A stretch of 20,797 bases of DNA from Sedimentisphaerales bacterium (GTDB lineage Bacteria; Planctomycetota; Phycisphaerae; Sedimentisphaerales; SM23-30). Positions 7,048 through 14,685 of this stretch are shown here, one piece after another. The translations under genes were made by a program, and so were the position numbers. The stretch's first letter is position 1; each line of letters opens with the position of its first letter. Location of the stretch: contig DAOWAK010000003.1 of the NCBI GenBank assembly GCA_030634605.1, positions 1-20,797 of the forward strand, read 5' to 3'. A model generated the notes under the pieces. That model was not told the DNA's origin. It saw only the letters and a list, made by a program, of their open reading frames with translations, and searched no databases.

Positions 7048-7449
7048 ATGCAATACAGTGACGAAGTAATGAACCATTTTACGAATCCCCGCAACGTGGG
7101 CAGTCTGGACGAAAAGGCTGCGGACGTGGGCACGGGCACATTTGGTTCGCCGGCTTGCGGTGATGTGTTGAAGCTACAGATCCGCGTCGATGGCCAAGGG
7201 TTGATCGCCGAAGCCCGATTCAAGACTTTCGGTTGCGGCAGCGCCATCGCTTCGAGTTCTTTGTTGACGGAAAAAATCACGGGAAAAACCCTGGCCCAGG
7301 CGTTGGAGCTGTCGAACAAGGAAATCGCCCGCGAGTTGCAACTGCCCCCGATCAAAGTTCACTGTTCGGTAATGGCGGAGGAGGCATTGAAGTCGGCCAT
7401 CGAGGATTATCAGGCCAAGAACGCTCGGCATTCAGGTGGTGGTCTTTGA
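7048..7449 (+). CDS. iscU: Fe-S cluster assembly scaffold IscU
   Basis: Scaffold on which [2Fe-2S] and [4Fe-4S] clusters are built from IscS-derived sulfur. 133 residues, close to E. coli IscU (128), and single-domain, unlike full NifU. Ligand residues are all visible: Cys37 and Asp39 in SPACGDV, Cys63 in KTFGCGSAIASSS, and Cys106 in VHCSV. LPPIK (99-103) corresponds to the LPPVK motif that the HscA chaperone recognises in IscU, although no hscA or hscB lies in this window. The ATG is preceded by GAGGAA about 10 bases upstream. It follows iscS by 93 bases across the dispersed repeat. The last 18 bases overlap the 3' end of the convergent glycosyltransferase gene. The ending RHSGGGL extends slightly beyond E. 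coli IscU. Confidence 0.95.
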   Translation: MQYSDEVMNHFTNPRNVGSLDEKAADVGTGTFGSPACGDVLKLQIRVDGQGLIAEARFKTFGCGSAIASSSLLTEKITGKTLAQALELSNKEIARELQLPPIKVHCSVMAEEALKSAIEDYQAKNARHSGGGL

Positions 7450-9012
7450 ATTGTGGCTATTGAAATTATTGAATCCGTTTTCGGCTCTCATGCTGTGGGG
7501 CGGGGCATGGTAGGGTTTTTCCTGCTTGAGCATGATTCGATGGAGCTGATTGACCACGATCGTGCTGGAATAATTTCCGAGCACCTTTTTCTGGTTGGAG
7601 CGAATGCGGTTGCGGGACAGGCTGCGTCGCCGTTCGGGTCGGAACATTTTCAGCGTCGCTCGCAAAGGTGCGCTGTTTTTCTGCAGAATCATCCTTAAAT
7701 AGCTGGGGTCTTCGAGTTTTCTGATTTCTCCCAGGCGGCGATTCAGACCGCCGTCGGGGTCTTGGCTACCCAGATCGGCATAGTCATTGCCATTGATCAG
7801 CAGTACGGTGTAAAGATGGTCCAGCGAGAGTCCGGCCTTGGTGAAATCGAGGGTAACCGAGGGAATGTTTCGGCCGATAACGCACCGGGCCATTGCCCAG
7901 GGTTCGATAAAGACAAAGCCGAAGCCTTCCAGCACCGAGGTGGTTATCACCATTTCCGCAACGGAATACATATCCGCCACGCCGTATTTCAAGATGTGTT
8001 GCGGGTCTTCCGGATCGTATTGGCGATGCAGTCCCACAATATCACTGATGTCAATGGTGACAGGAAGGTTGTTTGCTTTAGCAAATTGGGCGAGGTGATC
8101 GGAATATTTTTTCTCCGACCCGTTGCTGCCGGCCATGGAAACCACCAGGTGGAATTTATGCCGAAGGTTGTATTTTTGGCGGTATTCTTCGTCCGCGGCC
8201 AGGTTGTTGAGCATCTGAGTAAAGAAGATTGCTTCTTCCACATTTTTTCGCGGTATGGCCCGGACGGGGTAGAACAGCAGGCTGACGTCATTATCCAGTC
8301 CTTTTTTTTCTTTCAGAAGGTTCCGCAAATCATCGCTATGTTTTTGTTCGCACTTTACCAATGAGTTATCGATGCTGTTGGGCACGTACCAGATGCGTTC
8401 GGCTTCGATGCCATGATCGAGCAGGCGATAATAATCGCTGGTGTTGATGGCGATATATTCGACATTGGGGACGGACGGATACAAAATCTGATGCCAGTCG
8501 GGCATGTCGGTGGGCAGGAAGCGTTGGAATTTTTTGATATTGGCAAAATTAGCGGGACGCTGCTGGGCAAAATCGTGCACCCGGACGAGAAAGCGTTTCC
8601 TGCTGTTGGCCCGGTACTCCCGGAGCGTCCAGAGATAAAAGGCGTAGGTGACGGCCGGGTTGATGCCGACGGAAAGATTTTCGGTCAGGACGACGTCGGC
8701 GTCGGTGAACTGCTGCTGAAGTTTTTCGGCGATGTTGGTGCCGTGCCAGATGTAATCGTGGACCCGTTGAATCTGGACGCTTTTGCCTTCAAGACCCGGA
8801 ATGCGGTAATCCGGGGACATCTCTTCAATATCGCAGTATTTCAACTGGTCGTTGTGCCAGGGAAGAAATTTATCGATATTCGGCTCAGCTTTGCCGAACA
8901 GGGTGATCTTCAGAGAGGGATCCAGCTGCAATAATTCGGAGACGGTTCTCCAGATAACGGTATTGACTCCGTCTGACGATCCGATACTGTAATGTCCGAT
9001 AGCTAAATGCAT
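7432..9012 (-). CDS. GT4-type glycosyltransferase, substrate unknown
   Basis: 526 residues with a GT-B, retaining GT4 pattern. N-terminal domain: HLAIGHYSIGSSDGVNT with the glycine-rich acceptor-side loop. Donor-side motifs: YPVRAIPRKNVEEAI, in which Arg251 and Lys256 match the phosphate-binding pair of GT4 enzymes, and EGFGFVFIE (362-370), the E-x7-E motif. No signal peptide or membrane segment is seen, so it is probably cytoplasmic. The last ~60 residues are basic and then Asn/His/Ser/Thr-rich. The ATG at 9012 has AGGTCAGGG shortly upstream. It is alone: no sugar-nucleotide, export or capsule genes are near, so the substrate cannot be inferred. A compatible-solute or cell-surface role are both possible. 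Confidence 0.85.
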   Translation of the reverse strand: MHLAIGHYSIGSSDGVNTVIWRTVSELLQLDPSLKITLFGKAEPNIDKFLPWHNDQLKYCDIEEMSPDYRIPGLEGKSVQIQRVHDYIWHGTNIAEKLQQQFTDADVVLTENLSVGINPAVTYAFYLWTLREYRANSRKRFLVRVHDFAQQRPANFANIKKFQRFLPTDMPDWHQILYPSVPNVEYIAINTSDYYRLLDHGIEAERIWYVPNSIDNSLVKCEQKHSDDLRNLLKEKKGLDNDVSLLFYPVRAIPRKNVEEAIFFTQMLNNLAADEEYRQKYNLRHKFHLVVSMAGSNGSEKKYSDHLAQFAKANNLPVTIDISDIVGLHRQYDPEDPQHILKYGVADMYSVAEMVITTSVLEGFGFVFIEPWAMARCVIGRNIPSVTLDFTKAGLSLDHLYTVLLINGNDYADLGSQDPDGGLNRRLGEIRKLEDPSYLRMILQKNSAPLRATLKMFRPERRRSLSRNRIRSNQKKVLGNYSSTIVVNQLHRIMLKQEKPYHAPPHSMRAENGFNNFNSHNSKTTT

Positions 9013-9591
9013 TGCCCTGACCTGTTTGCAGCTGGATTTTGCCGGGGAAAATTACTTTTTCGCCTTACAGAAACTTTATGTCTCTCTTGTGTTTTTCATC
9101 GGTTTAACAGTGTGGGATACTTTTGAGCTTTTCATGGTTTATATTCAATAATCATGTTTTTTAAGGCTGTTTGATTTGCCAGAACGGTTTGAGTTACGCC
9201 AAGAAAATCTCGATCAGGGTCGAATATTTTTGAGATAATTTCGAACAGTGGTGCCGACCAACAGTGAAAAAGATGTATCGTATTGCCTGACAACGACTTA
9301 CGATCACCCATGCAAGAGGACTTTTCATTCCCGAAATTGCGGTAATGCTGATTTTGCGGTTTCGGTTGTGCTGCAGACGGCAGAGCAATATAATGGCCAA
9401 ACTTTGAGTGCGGTTTCGCACTTTTTCTTGAGTGGCTCGGTTGGGTTTCGGTTCGGCAGGGCCTTTCTGGCCAAGCGGACGACAATTTTAAGCAGGTTCG
9501 ATGAACTTTACGAAAGCACATTTTATTAAAAACCGTCCTAAAGACCCTGCCGGAGTGCAATTAACGAAACGTAAAACTGCGAAAGTTAACT
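9013..9591. other. 579-base gene-free region between divergent genes
   Basis: The region lies between the divergent glycosyltransferase and cmk genes, so both promoters should be here. I see no protein-coding sequence I believe. The open frames at 9132-9560 (-) and 9248-9529 (+) have Ser/Arg/Phe-rich compositions, no family motif and no convincing ribosome binding site. No tRNA, known riboswitch or strong terminator hairpin was recognised. The length leaves room for a small RNA, but nothing in the sequence identifies one. Confidence 0.5.
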
Positions 9592-10284
9592 TTGAAGAAG
9601 CGACTGATAATAACAATTGACGGACCTGCGGGATCGGGCAAAAGCACGGTTGCGGCCCAACTGGCCCGGCGGCTGGGCATTACTTATCTGGATACCGGGG
9701 CAATGTATCGGGCGCTAACCTGGGCGGCACTGGAGAGGAAAATCTGTCTGGATGACGCTTCTGCTCTGAAGCGATTGGCTCAGGAAAGCTGTATCGAACC
9801 GGCGGGTCCGGCGGGAGGCGACAGCCCGAGCCGGATAAGGTTCGACGGGCGTGATATCACCAGTGAAATCCGCAGCCCGGAAGTAACGGACCATTCTCAT
9901 AAAATCGCCGATCAACCTGAAATCAGGGCTATACTGGTCGAGCAGCAGCAGCGGATCGGGCGGACGGTGGGCTCGCTGGTTACCGAAGGGCGGGACCAGG
10001 GAACGGTGGTTTTTCCGGATGCTGATTTCAAATTTTATCTGGACGCTTCCGAAAAGTGTCGGGCTCAGCGACGGGTTGAACAGCTTAAAACCAACGGGAC
10101 AGAAGTGGGTTTCGATGAGATTCTTTCGACTCAACAGCAACGGGACAAGCGGGATTCGGCCCGGGCGGTGGGGCCGTTGAAAATTCCTCCGGATGGACAC
10201 GTTATCGAGACAACCGAGATGGATATCGAGCAGGTTGTCGAGACCTTGTACAATTTTGTAATTGTTGAAGAAAGGGAGGGCTGA
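9592..10284 (+). CDS. cmk: (d)CMP kinase (cytidylate kinase)
   Basis: Phosphorylates CMP and dCMP with ATP for pyrimidine nucleotide supply; cytoplasmic. 230 residues, normal for the bacterial enzyme (about 225). Visible motifs: P-loop GPAGSGKST (11-19), YLDTGAMYRALT (32-43), DGRDIT with SPEV, the EGRDQGTVVFPDADFKFYLDAS segment (132-153; E. coli has RDMGTVVFPDA), and the lid ending RDKRDSARAVGPL. The start is TTG at 9592: an in-frame stop at 9562 leaves no ATG or GTG before the KKRLIITIDGPAG core. Only a weak GCGAAAG lies upstream, so translation may be low. The stop overlaps the start of plsC by one base (TGATG), indicating coupling. It is the first gene of a cmk-plsC-ispH-rpsA group. Confidence 0.95.
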   Translation: MKKRLIITIDGPAGSGKSTVAAQLARRLGITYLDTGAMYRALTWAALERKICLDDASALKRLAQESCIEPAGPAGGDSPSRIRFDGRDITSEIRSPEVTDHSHKIADQPEIRAILVEQQQRIGRTVGSLVTEGRDQGTVVFPDADFKFYLDASEKCRAQRRVEQLKTNGTEVGFDEILSTQQQRDKRDSARAVGPLKIPPDGHVIETTEMDIEQVVETLYNFVIVEEREG

Positions 10285-10934
10285 TGCGACCTTGGTATTG
10301 TTTCTGGCAATTTTCGGCACAAGTGGTTTTTTCGACTTTTTTTGACATACGCGCTTACGGCCGGGAAAATGTTCCGCTGACCGGCCCGGTGCTGCTGGCC
10401 TGTAATCATCAAAGTTTTATGGACCCCGTCCTCTGCGGATTTGGTCTCTATCGCGAACTTGATTATGTTGCCCGCGAGTCCCTGTTCAAGAATCCAACTT
10501 TCGCCCGGTACATCAATAGCCTGAACGCTTTTCCGATCCAGCGTGGTCGGGCGGACCTGGCGGGCATCCGAACGATTATTAAGCGTCTGCAAAATGGTTC
10601 GGCTATTGTGCTGTTTCCCGAGGCGACCCGCACCGAGAACGGGCGAATCCGGCCGATTAAGAGCGGTTTTGAGCTGATCGCCCGAAAATCCCAGGCTACC
10701 ACCGTTCCGGTTGTTATTGACGGAGCCTTCGAGACGTGGCCCAAACATCAGCGTCTGCCTCGGCCGGGTAAAATTTCGATTATGTATGGAACGGCAATTA
10801 CAGCCGAGCAGACCAAAAAGTTAAAACGCCAAGGGCTGGTTCAAGAAGTGAACCGGCAGTTACTCCAAATGCAACATGAGCTTCGGTTGAAAAACGGTAG
10901 AATACCCTTCGATTACTCGGAGGATCAATGTTAA
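10284..10934 (+). CDS. plsC: 1-acyl-sn-glycerol-3-phosphate acyltransferase
   Basis: Transfers an acyl chain to the sn-2 position of lysophosphatidate, making phosphatidate at the inner face of the membrane. 216 residues, usual for short PlsC proteins. Motif I NHQSFMD (41-47) supplies the catalytic His42 and Asp47. Motif II is FPIQRGR (83-89). Motif III reads FPEATRT (111-117) where most relatives have FPEGTRS; the Gly to Ala change is mild but worth noting. Motif IV corresponds to VPVVI (141-145). The N-terminus has a hydrophobic, aromatic segment (WYCFWQFSAQVVFSTFF) suited to membrane association. The ATG overlaps the cmk stop and has GGGAGGG just upstream. ispH follows 48 bases later. Confidence 0.92.
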   Translation: MRPWYCFWQFSAQVVFSTFFDIRAYGRENVPLTGPVLLACNHQSFMDPVLCGFGLYRELDYVARESLFKNPTFARYINSLNAFPIQRGRADLAGIRTIIKRLQNGSAIVLFPEATRTENGRIRPIKSGFELIARKSQATTVPVVIDGAFETWPKHQRLPRPGKISIMYGTAITAEQTKKLKRQGLVQEVNRQLLQMQHELRLKNGRIPFDYSEDQC

Positions 10935-10982
10935 TTCTGATAAACCTTGGTATTCAGATATTGGTGGCAAAGCAGTAAAAAA

Positions 10983-11891
10983 ATGGAAGTTATCGTAGCT
11001 CAAAAATGCGGATTTTGTTTCGGAGTTGAACACGCAATCAATCTGGCCCGGCAGATGCTTTCCGAGGGTAAAAATGTATATTGTCTCGGCTCGCTCATCC
11101 ACAACAAGCAAGTTGTGGACCGTCTGGTTGACGCCGGTTTGCACGTGGTTGACAACCTTGATGAGGTGCCGATGGACCGGAAACAGGAATCCGAGGCCCA
11201 AGCCCCGGAGACTTCGCCTGAGTCCCAGGCCGGATCAGTTGACGAGCATTTTCCCACCGTGCTGATCAGGTCTCACGGCTGCGATCCCGAACTGATCGAA
11301 GCAATCAAAGCCCGCGAATTCGAACTGGCAGACGCTACCTGTGTGCTGGTCAAGCGGGTCCAGAAGCTGGTTCGCCAACTCCATCAGCAGGGTTATCATG
11401 TGGCGGTAGTGGGCGATCCGGAACATCCAGAGGTCCAGGGGGTTCTGGGTTATGCTCCGGACATTTTCGTTTTGGCATCGGAAAAGGACCTGGAACGGCT
11501 GCCCAAATTCGGTCGGCTGGCAATTGTTTCGCAAACCACCCACTCCATTAAGGATTTTGAGAGGATTGTCGCGCTGGCCCAGAAATGCTATTTTCAGGAG
11601 GTTAAGGTTCATAACACTATCTGCCACGAAACCACCCGCCGGCAGGCGTCGGCTATTGAATTGTGTTCTCAGGTTCAGGTGATGTTCGTTCTGGGTTCTC
11701 ATAACAGCGCCAACACCAGTGAACTGGCCCAGATTTGCCGACAGCAAAACGTCGACACCTACCACCTACAGAACTTCAGCGAATTCAAACCACAGTATGT
11801 TGAGGGTAAGGAAATTGCCGGAGTAACGGCAGGGGCCTCTACTCCGGACTGGATTATCCAGGAATTTGTTGATGAATTGGAAAAAATCTGA
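10983..11891 (+). CDS. ispH: 4-hydroxy-3-methylbut-2-enyl diphosphate reductase
   Basis: Last enzyme of the non-mevalonate (MEP) isoprenoid pathway; reduces HMBPP to IPP and DMAPP using a [4Fe-4S] cluster. 302 residues from the ATG at 10983, which gives the standard start MEVIVAQKCGFCFGV. Cluster cysteines are Cys12, Cys120 (DATCVLVKRVQ) and Cys214 (NTICHETTRRQ). Substrate-binding residues are visible as LIHN (His40), RSHG (His99), PEHPEVQG (His148, Glu150), the GSHNSAN loop and the C-terminal TAGASTPDWII. Most relatives have DATCP; here it is DATCV. Residues about 66-89 are an acidic Glu/Pro/Ser/Ala-rich insertion between the DEVP and the PTVLIRSHG strand, which I do not expect in the family. 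It lies between plsC and rpsA, a grouping known from Firmicutes and other phyla. Confidence 0.95.
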   Translation: MEVIVAQKCGFCFGVEHAINLARQMLSEGKNVYCLGSLIHNKQVVDRLVDAGLHVVDNLDEVPMDRKQESEAQAPETSPESQAGSVDEHFPTVLIRSHGCDPELIEAIKAREFELADATCVLVKRVQKLVRQLHQQGYHVAVVGDPEHPEVQGVLGYAPDIFVLASEKDLERLPKFGRLAIVSQTTHSIKDFERIVALAQKCYFQEVKVHNTICHETTRRQASAIELCSQVQVMFVLGSHNSANTSELAQICRQQNVDTYHLQNFSEFKPQYVEGKEIAGVTAGASTPDWIIQEFVDELEKI

Positions 11892-12284
11892 TTTGCCCAA
11901 CAATGACGGCTGGGACGGTGGCAGCAGACGGGACGCAAATCCAGCTAACCTCAAAATCCTTTTTATTAGTGCGAAACAGGCGTTTTTTGGCTTAAACATG
12001 CAATAATCCTGGTTTAAGGGGGAATAATCAGTTTGAAATCTTTTGACAAAATTGTTGACGATTATACTGTAATTGGCTCTAATAAATGATTAGCACTATA
12101 TATTAGTGGATGGTTCCTTATAAAGTTATAGGGATTATTTGCTCTGGCGGAATGATAGTTCAGTCGGGACATTTTCCGACGAGCAGTTTTGGTGAATTTT
12201 GCCGGAGGTTTTTGGCCCCGGGCCCTTTTGAGCCGGTCCGGATTGGCTGTTACTATTGGCTCTTGGTTTTTTTAGAAGGTTTTT
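11892..12284 (+). other. ispH-rpsA spacer and long rpsA leader
   Basis: 393 bases without a believable gene. Its first half carries no obvious terminator for ispH. A probable promoter lies at 12055-12083, giving a leader of roughly 195 bases before rpsA. Within the leader, CACTA (12094-12098) and TAGTG (12104-12108) could pair, and 12210-12240 is strongly GC-rich (GGCCCCGGGCCC). An open frame from 12110 runs into rpsA in another frame but looks non-coding. Ribosomal protein S1 is autoregulated through its leader in E. coli, so a similar role here is possible but unproven. Confidence 0.5.
12055..12083 (+). promoter_or_regulatory. Putative rpsA promoter
   Basis: TTGACG (12055-12060), a 17-base spacer and TCTAAT (12078-12083) match the sigma-70 consensus at five of six positions in each box. 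A second -35-like TTGACA lies 12 bases upstream (12043-12048) and a TATACT at 12063-12068, but these two are only 14 bases apart. The predicted start is near 12090. Confidence 0.4.
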
Positions 12285-14435
12285 ATGGTAAACAAAAGTA
12301 TCGCTAACGAATTTCTCATTGACGAACTGGAGCTCGACCAACACATTATGGACGCTTTGGGCACAACAGACCCGTCCGAAATGCTAGATATGATCGAGAA
12401 AACCGTCCAGAATTTTGAACCGGGTGCTATTCTTTCGGGCAAAATTGTTAATCACATCGGCGACGACGTCATTGTTGAAGTTGGTTTAAAAAGCGAAGGC
12501 ACCATCAGTGCCTCAGAGTATGACGATCCGGACGAAATCCGTATCGGGGAAAACGTCGAAGTTCTCCTGGAAGCGGTTGAATCTGACAGCGGGCTGGTTA
12601 TTCTGAGCAAGAGAAAAGCCGACCGTATCCGCGGCTGGGAAAGAATTATTGAGAACTACAATGAAGGCGACAACATCAAAGGTAAAGTCACCCGCAGAAT
12701 CAAGGGCGGCCTGCTGGTCGATGTTGGGGTGCCGGTTTTCCTGCCTGCATCGCAGGTTGATATCAGAAGGCCGGGGGATATTTCTCAGTTCATCGGTAAT
12801 GATCTCGAAGCTAAGATTCTCAAGATCGACCTGGAACGTCGCAACATTGTCATTTCACGCCGAAAACTTCTGGAAGAAACTCGCGCTTCGGCCAAGAGTG
12901 ATTTGCTTGCCGAGATCGAACTGGGCCAGATTCGTACCGGCATGGTCAAGAACATCGCTGATTTTGGTGCTTTCATTGATCTGGGCGGACTGGACGGGCT
13001 GCTGCATATTACGGACATGAGTTGGGGCCGGGTCAATCACCCCTCAGAATTACTTCAACTGGACCAGGAAATCGAAGTCAAGATCCTTTCCATCGACCGC
13101 GAACGCGAAAAAATCGCCCTGGGGCTCAAGCAGAAATCCGAAAGTCCCTGGGTCAGTGCCGAACAACGTTATCAGCTGGGCAGCGTCGTCAAGGGGACCG
13201 TGGTCAACGTCACCAACTATGGGGCGTTTATCAAGCTTGAAGAAGGTATTGAAGGTTTGGTCCATATCAGCGAAATGAGTTGGACCAAACGGATCACCCA
13301 TCCTTCAGAACTGCTCACGGTCAACCAGGAAATCGAGGTTGTCGTTCTACAGGTCAACCCGGCCAAGCAGGAGATCTCGCTGGGCATCAAACAGCTTTCC
13401 GAAAATCCCTGGACCCAGGTAGCTCGCAAGTACCCGCCGGGCAGCATCGTGGAAGGTAACGTCAGAAATCTGGCGAACTATGGTGCCTTTATCGAAATCG
13501 AAGAGGGCATCGACGGGCTGCTGCACGTTTCGGACATGAGCTGGACCAAAAAAATCGGCCATCCGGGCGAAATGATCAAGAAAAACGAAACAATCAAATG
13601 TGTTGTCCTCTCGGTTGACGAGGACAAGCAACGGGTATCTCTGGGCCTCAAGCAGATGACCGAAGACCCGTGGCTGCGGGCAATTCCGGACAAATATATC
13701 CCGGGACAAATCGTTAAGGGCCAGGTTACCAAGATTACCAATTTCGGCGTCTTCGTCGAGCTTGAATCGGACCTTGAGGGGCTGCTGCACGTTTCTGAAC
13801 TCTCCGACCATAAAGTGGAAGCCCCGCAGGACATTGTCAAGGTCGGCGAGGAACTGGAAGTCAAAATTCTCCGCGTGGACACCGACGATCGCAAGATCGG
13901 CCTGTCGCTCAAACGTGCTCAGTGGGCAGCCGAAGACGAAGCCGACACCGATAAACCTCAACGTGGCGGACTGGATGGTGCTCATCTAGGCACGGACATC
14001 ATAGATCATTCCGTACTCAACCGTAATGTCCAGCAGGTCTCGGTGGGCGAGACTTCTGACAACAAAGCTGCGGCAACGGACGCTCCGGCAACAACGGACG
14101 CTTCGACAACTGAGGCTCCGGAAGCTGAGACTGCGGAAGCTGAGGCTCCGGAAGCTGAGACTCCGGAAGCTGAGACTGCGGAAGCTGAGGCTCCTGAAGC
14201 TGAGACTGCTCAGGCCGATGTCGAAACAACCCCCGCTGCTGAAGAGCAGACCGAAGCAGCCGAAGCGGCTTCTCCCGCTCCGGCAGAAACCGAAACCACC
14301 GAGGTTGACACCAAAAAAGCGGATTCAGCAGAAGCCCCCTCGGAGGATGCTCCTGCTGACGATACAGCTATCGCCCCTGCCGATGAGGCCCAGCCTGACA
14401 ACCAGGAAGAGTCCGAACAGGAAGAAAAAAAGTAA
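12285..14435 (+). CDS. rpsA: 30S ribosomal protein S1 with long acidic C-terminal tail
   Basis: Binds mRNA on the small ribosomal subunit and helps initiation. 716 residues against 557 in E. coli. Six S1 (OB-fold) domains are seen at about 47-110, 128-193, 214-283, 299-370, 386-457 and 474-544; the last four carry the typical GAFI/GVFV and GLLH(I/V)S motifs, while the first two are more divergent, as is usual for the ribosome-binding end. Residues 545-716 are a disordered, acidic tail rich in Glu, Ala, Pro and Thr. Part of it (14121-14210) is six tandem copies of a 15-base unit encoding EAE-containing pentapeptides. AGAAGG lies 5 bases before the ATG. It ends the cmk-plsC-ispH-rpsA group and probably also has its own promoter. 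Confidence 0.96.
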   Translation: MVNKSIANEFLIDELELDQHIMDALGTTDPSEMLDMIEKTVQNFEPGAILSGKIVNHIGDDVIVEVGLKSEGTISASEYDDPDEIRIGENVEVLLEAVESDSGLVILSKRKADRIRGWERIIENYNEGDNIKGKVTRRIKGGLLVDVGVPVFLPASQVDIRRPGDISQFIGNDLEAKILKIDLERRNIVISRRKLLEETRASAKSDLLAEIELGQIRTGMVKNIADFGAFIDLGGLDGLLHITDMSWGRVNHPSELLQLDQEIEVKILSIDREREKIALGLKQKSESPWVSAEQRYQLGSVVKGTVVNVTNYGAFIKLEEGIEGLVHISEMSWTKRITHPSELLTVNQEIEVVVLQVNPAKQEISLGIKQLSENPWTQVARKYPPGSIVEGNVRNLANYGAFIEIEEGIDGLLHVSDMSWTKKIGHPGEMIKKNETIKCVVLSVDEDKQRVSLGLKQMTEDPWLRAIPDKYIPGQIVKGQVTKITNFGVFVELESDLEGLLHVSELSDHKVEAPQDIVKVGEELEVKILRVDTDDRKIGLSLKRAQWAAEDEADTDKPQRGGLDGAHLGTDIIDHSVLNRNVQQVSVGETSDNKAAATDAPATTDASTTEAPEAETAEAEAPEAETPEAETAEAEAPEAETAQADVETTPAAEEQTEAAEAASPAPAETETTEVDTKKADSAEAPSEDAPADDTAIAPADEAQPDNQEESEQEEKK
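14121..14210 (+). repeat. Six 15-bp tandem repeats in the rpsA tail
   Basis: Each unit begins GAAGCTGAG and continues with (A/G)CTCCG, (A/G)CTGCG or a near variant, encoding EAE(T/A)(P/A). Units start at 14121, 14136, 14151, 14166, 14181 and 14196. The first two units are repeated almost as a 30-base higher-order unit. All lengths are multiples of three, so copy-number changes would keep the frame. Confidence 0.9.
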
Positions 14436-14460
14436 TATCCCGAATTTGAACCGGCAAATG

Positions 14461-14494
14461 CCTGTTATTGGCGGTCAATTCCGCCCATAACGGG
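14461..14494 (+). terminator. Long stem-loop after rpsA
   Basis: A 14-base-pair stem (14461-14474 with 14481-14494) closes a six-base loop TCAATT, 25 bases after the rpsA stop. It has one T-G wobble and one T-C mismatch; the core GTTAT and GGCGG halves pair perfectly with CCGCC and ATAAC. No T tract follows (ATTTGTTGG), so it is either a weak or Rho-assisted terminator or an mRNA 3'-end stabiliser. Confidence 0.6.
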
Positions 14495-14600
14495 ATTTGT
14501 TGGCTTGAAGATCTGTTTGTTACACACGACAAACCGCCCCTGTCATCCAGGTTAAGTTTGCGCCCCGGTCCAGCCGATATACTCCATAACAGTGTATTTT

Positions 14601-14630
14601 TTGACAACCGGGCGACCTGGAGGAAATAAT
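14601..14630 (+). promoter_or_regulatory. Putative promoter of the sigma-factor gene
   Basis: TTGACA (14601-14606) is a perfect -35. AATAAT (14625-14630), 18 bases on, matches the -10 at five of six positions. The same bases also read as GGAGGAAATAATG, a strong ribosome binding site plus start codon for a tiny reading frame. The two readings exclude each other for one transcript: a start from this promoter would fall downstream of that ATG. Confidence 0.4.
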
Positions 14631-14664
14631 GGAATCATCGACAAGGTCGCTGCGCCGATTGTAA
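14629..14664 (+). CDS. Possible 11-codon leader peptide before the sigma gene
   Basis: ATG at 14629 is preceded by an excellent GGAGGA, 3 bases away on the mRNA, and reads MESSTRSLRRL followed by TAA. It ends 21 bases before the ATG of the sigma factor, in the same frame; a second in-frame stop (14668-14670) separates them. By contrast the sigma gene itself has only a weak ribosome binding site. A leader peptide with translational coupling is possible, but the motif may instead be a chance product of a -10 box, and the spacing from SD to ATG is short. Confidence 0.3.
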   Translation: MESSTRSLRRL

Positions 14665-14685
14665 TTCTGATGGGAATTGCCTGCC

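Noticed and set aside
7762..8364. 200-codon plus-strand frame opposite the glycosyltransferase
   Set aside because: It is antisense to a gene with clear GT4 motifs and has no motif of its own.
9132..9560. 142-codon open frame (-) and an overlapping frame 9248-9529 (+) in the spacer upstream of cmk
   Set aside because: No family motif, no good ribosome binding site, and the two frames contradict each other; composition looks like translated non-coding DNA.
9535..9565. Minus-strand similarity to the TTGCACTCCGG part of a cyclic-di-GMP (GEMM) riboswitch
   Set aside because: Only a short segment matches; the rest of the conserved core and helices are absent.
12110..12307. 65-codon open frame in the rpsA leader
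   Set aside because: It runs into rpsA in another frame, has no Shine-Dalgarno, and its composition is not protein-like enough to support a gene.
14026..14490. 154-codon frame rich in LRKLRL repeats
   Set aside because: It is the +1 frame reading of the 15-bp repeats in the rpsA tail; the repetitive basic protein is an artefact of the DNA repeat.
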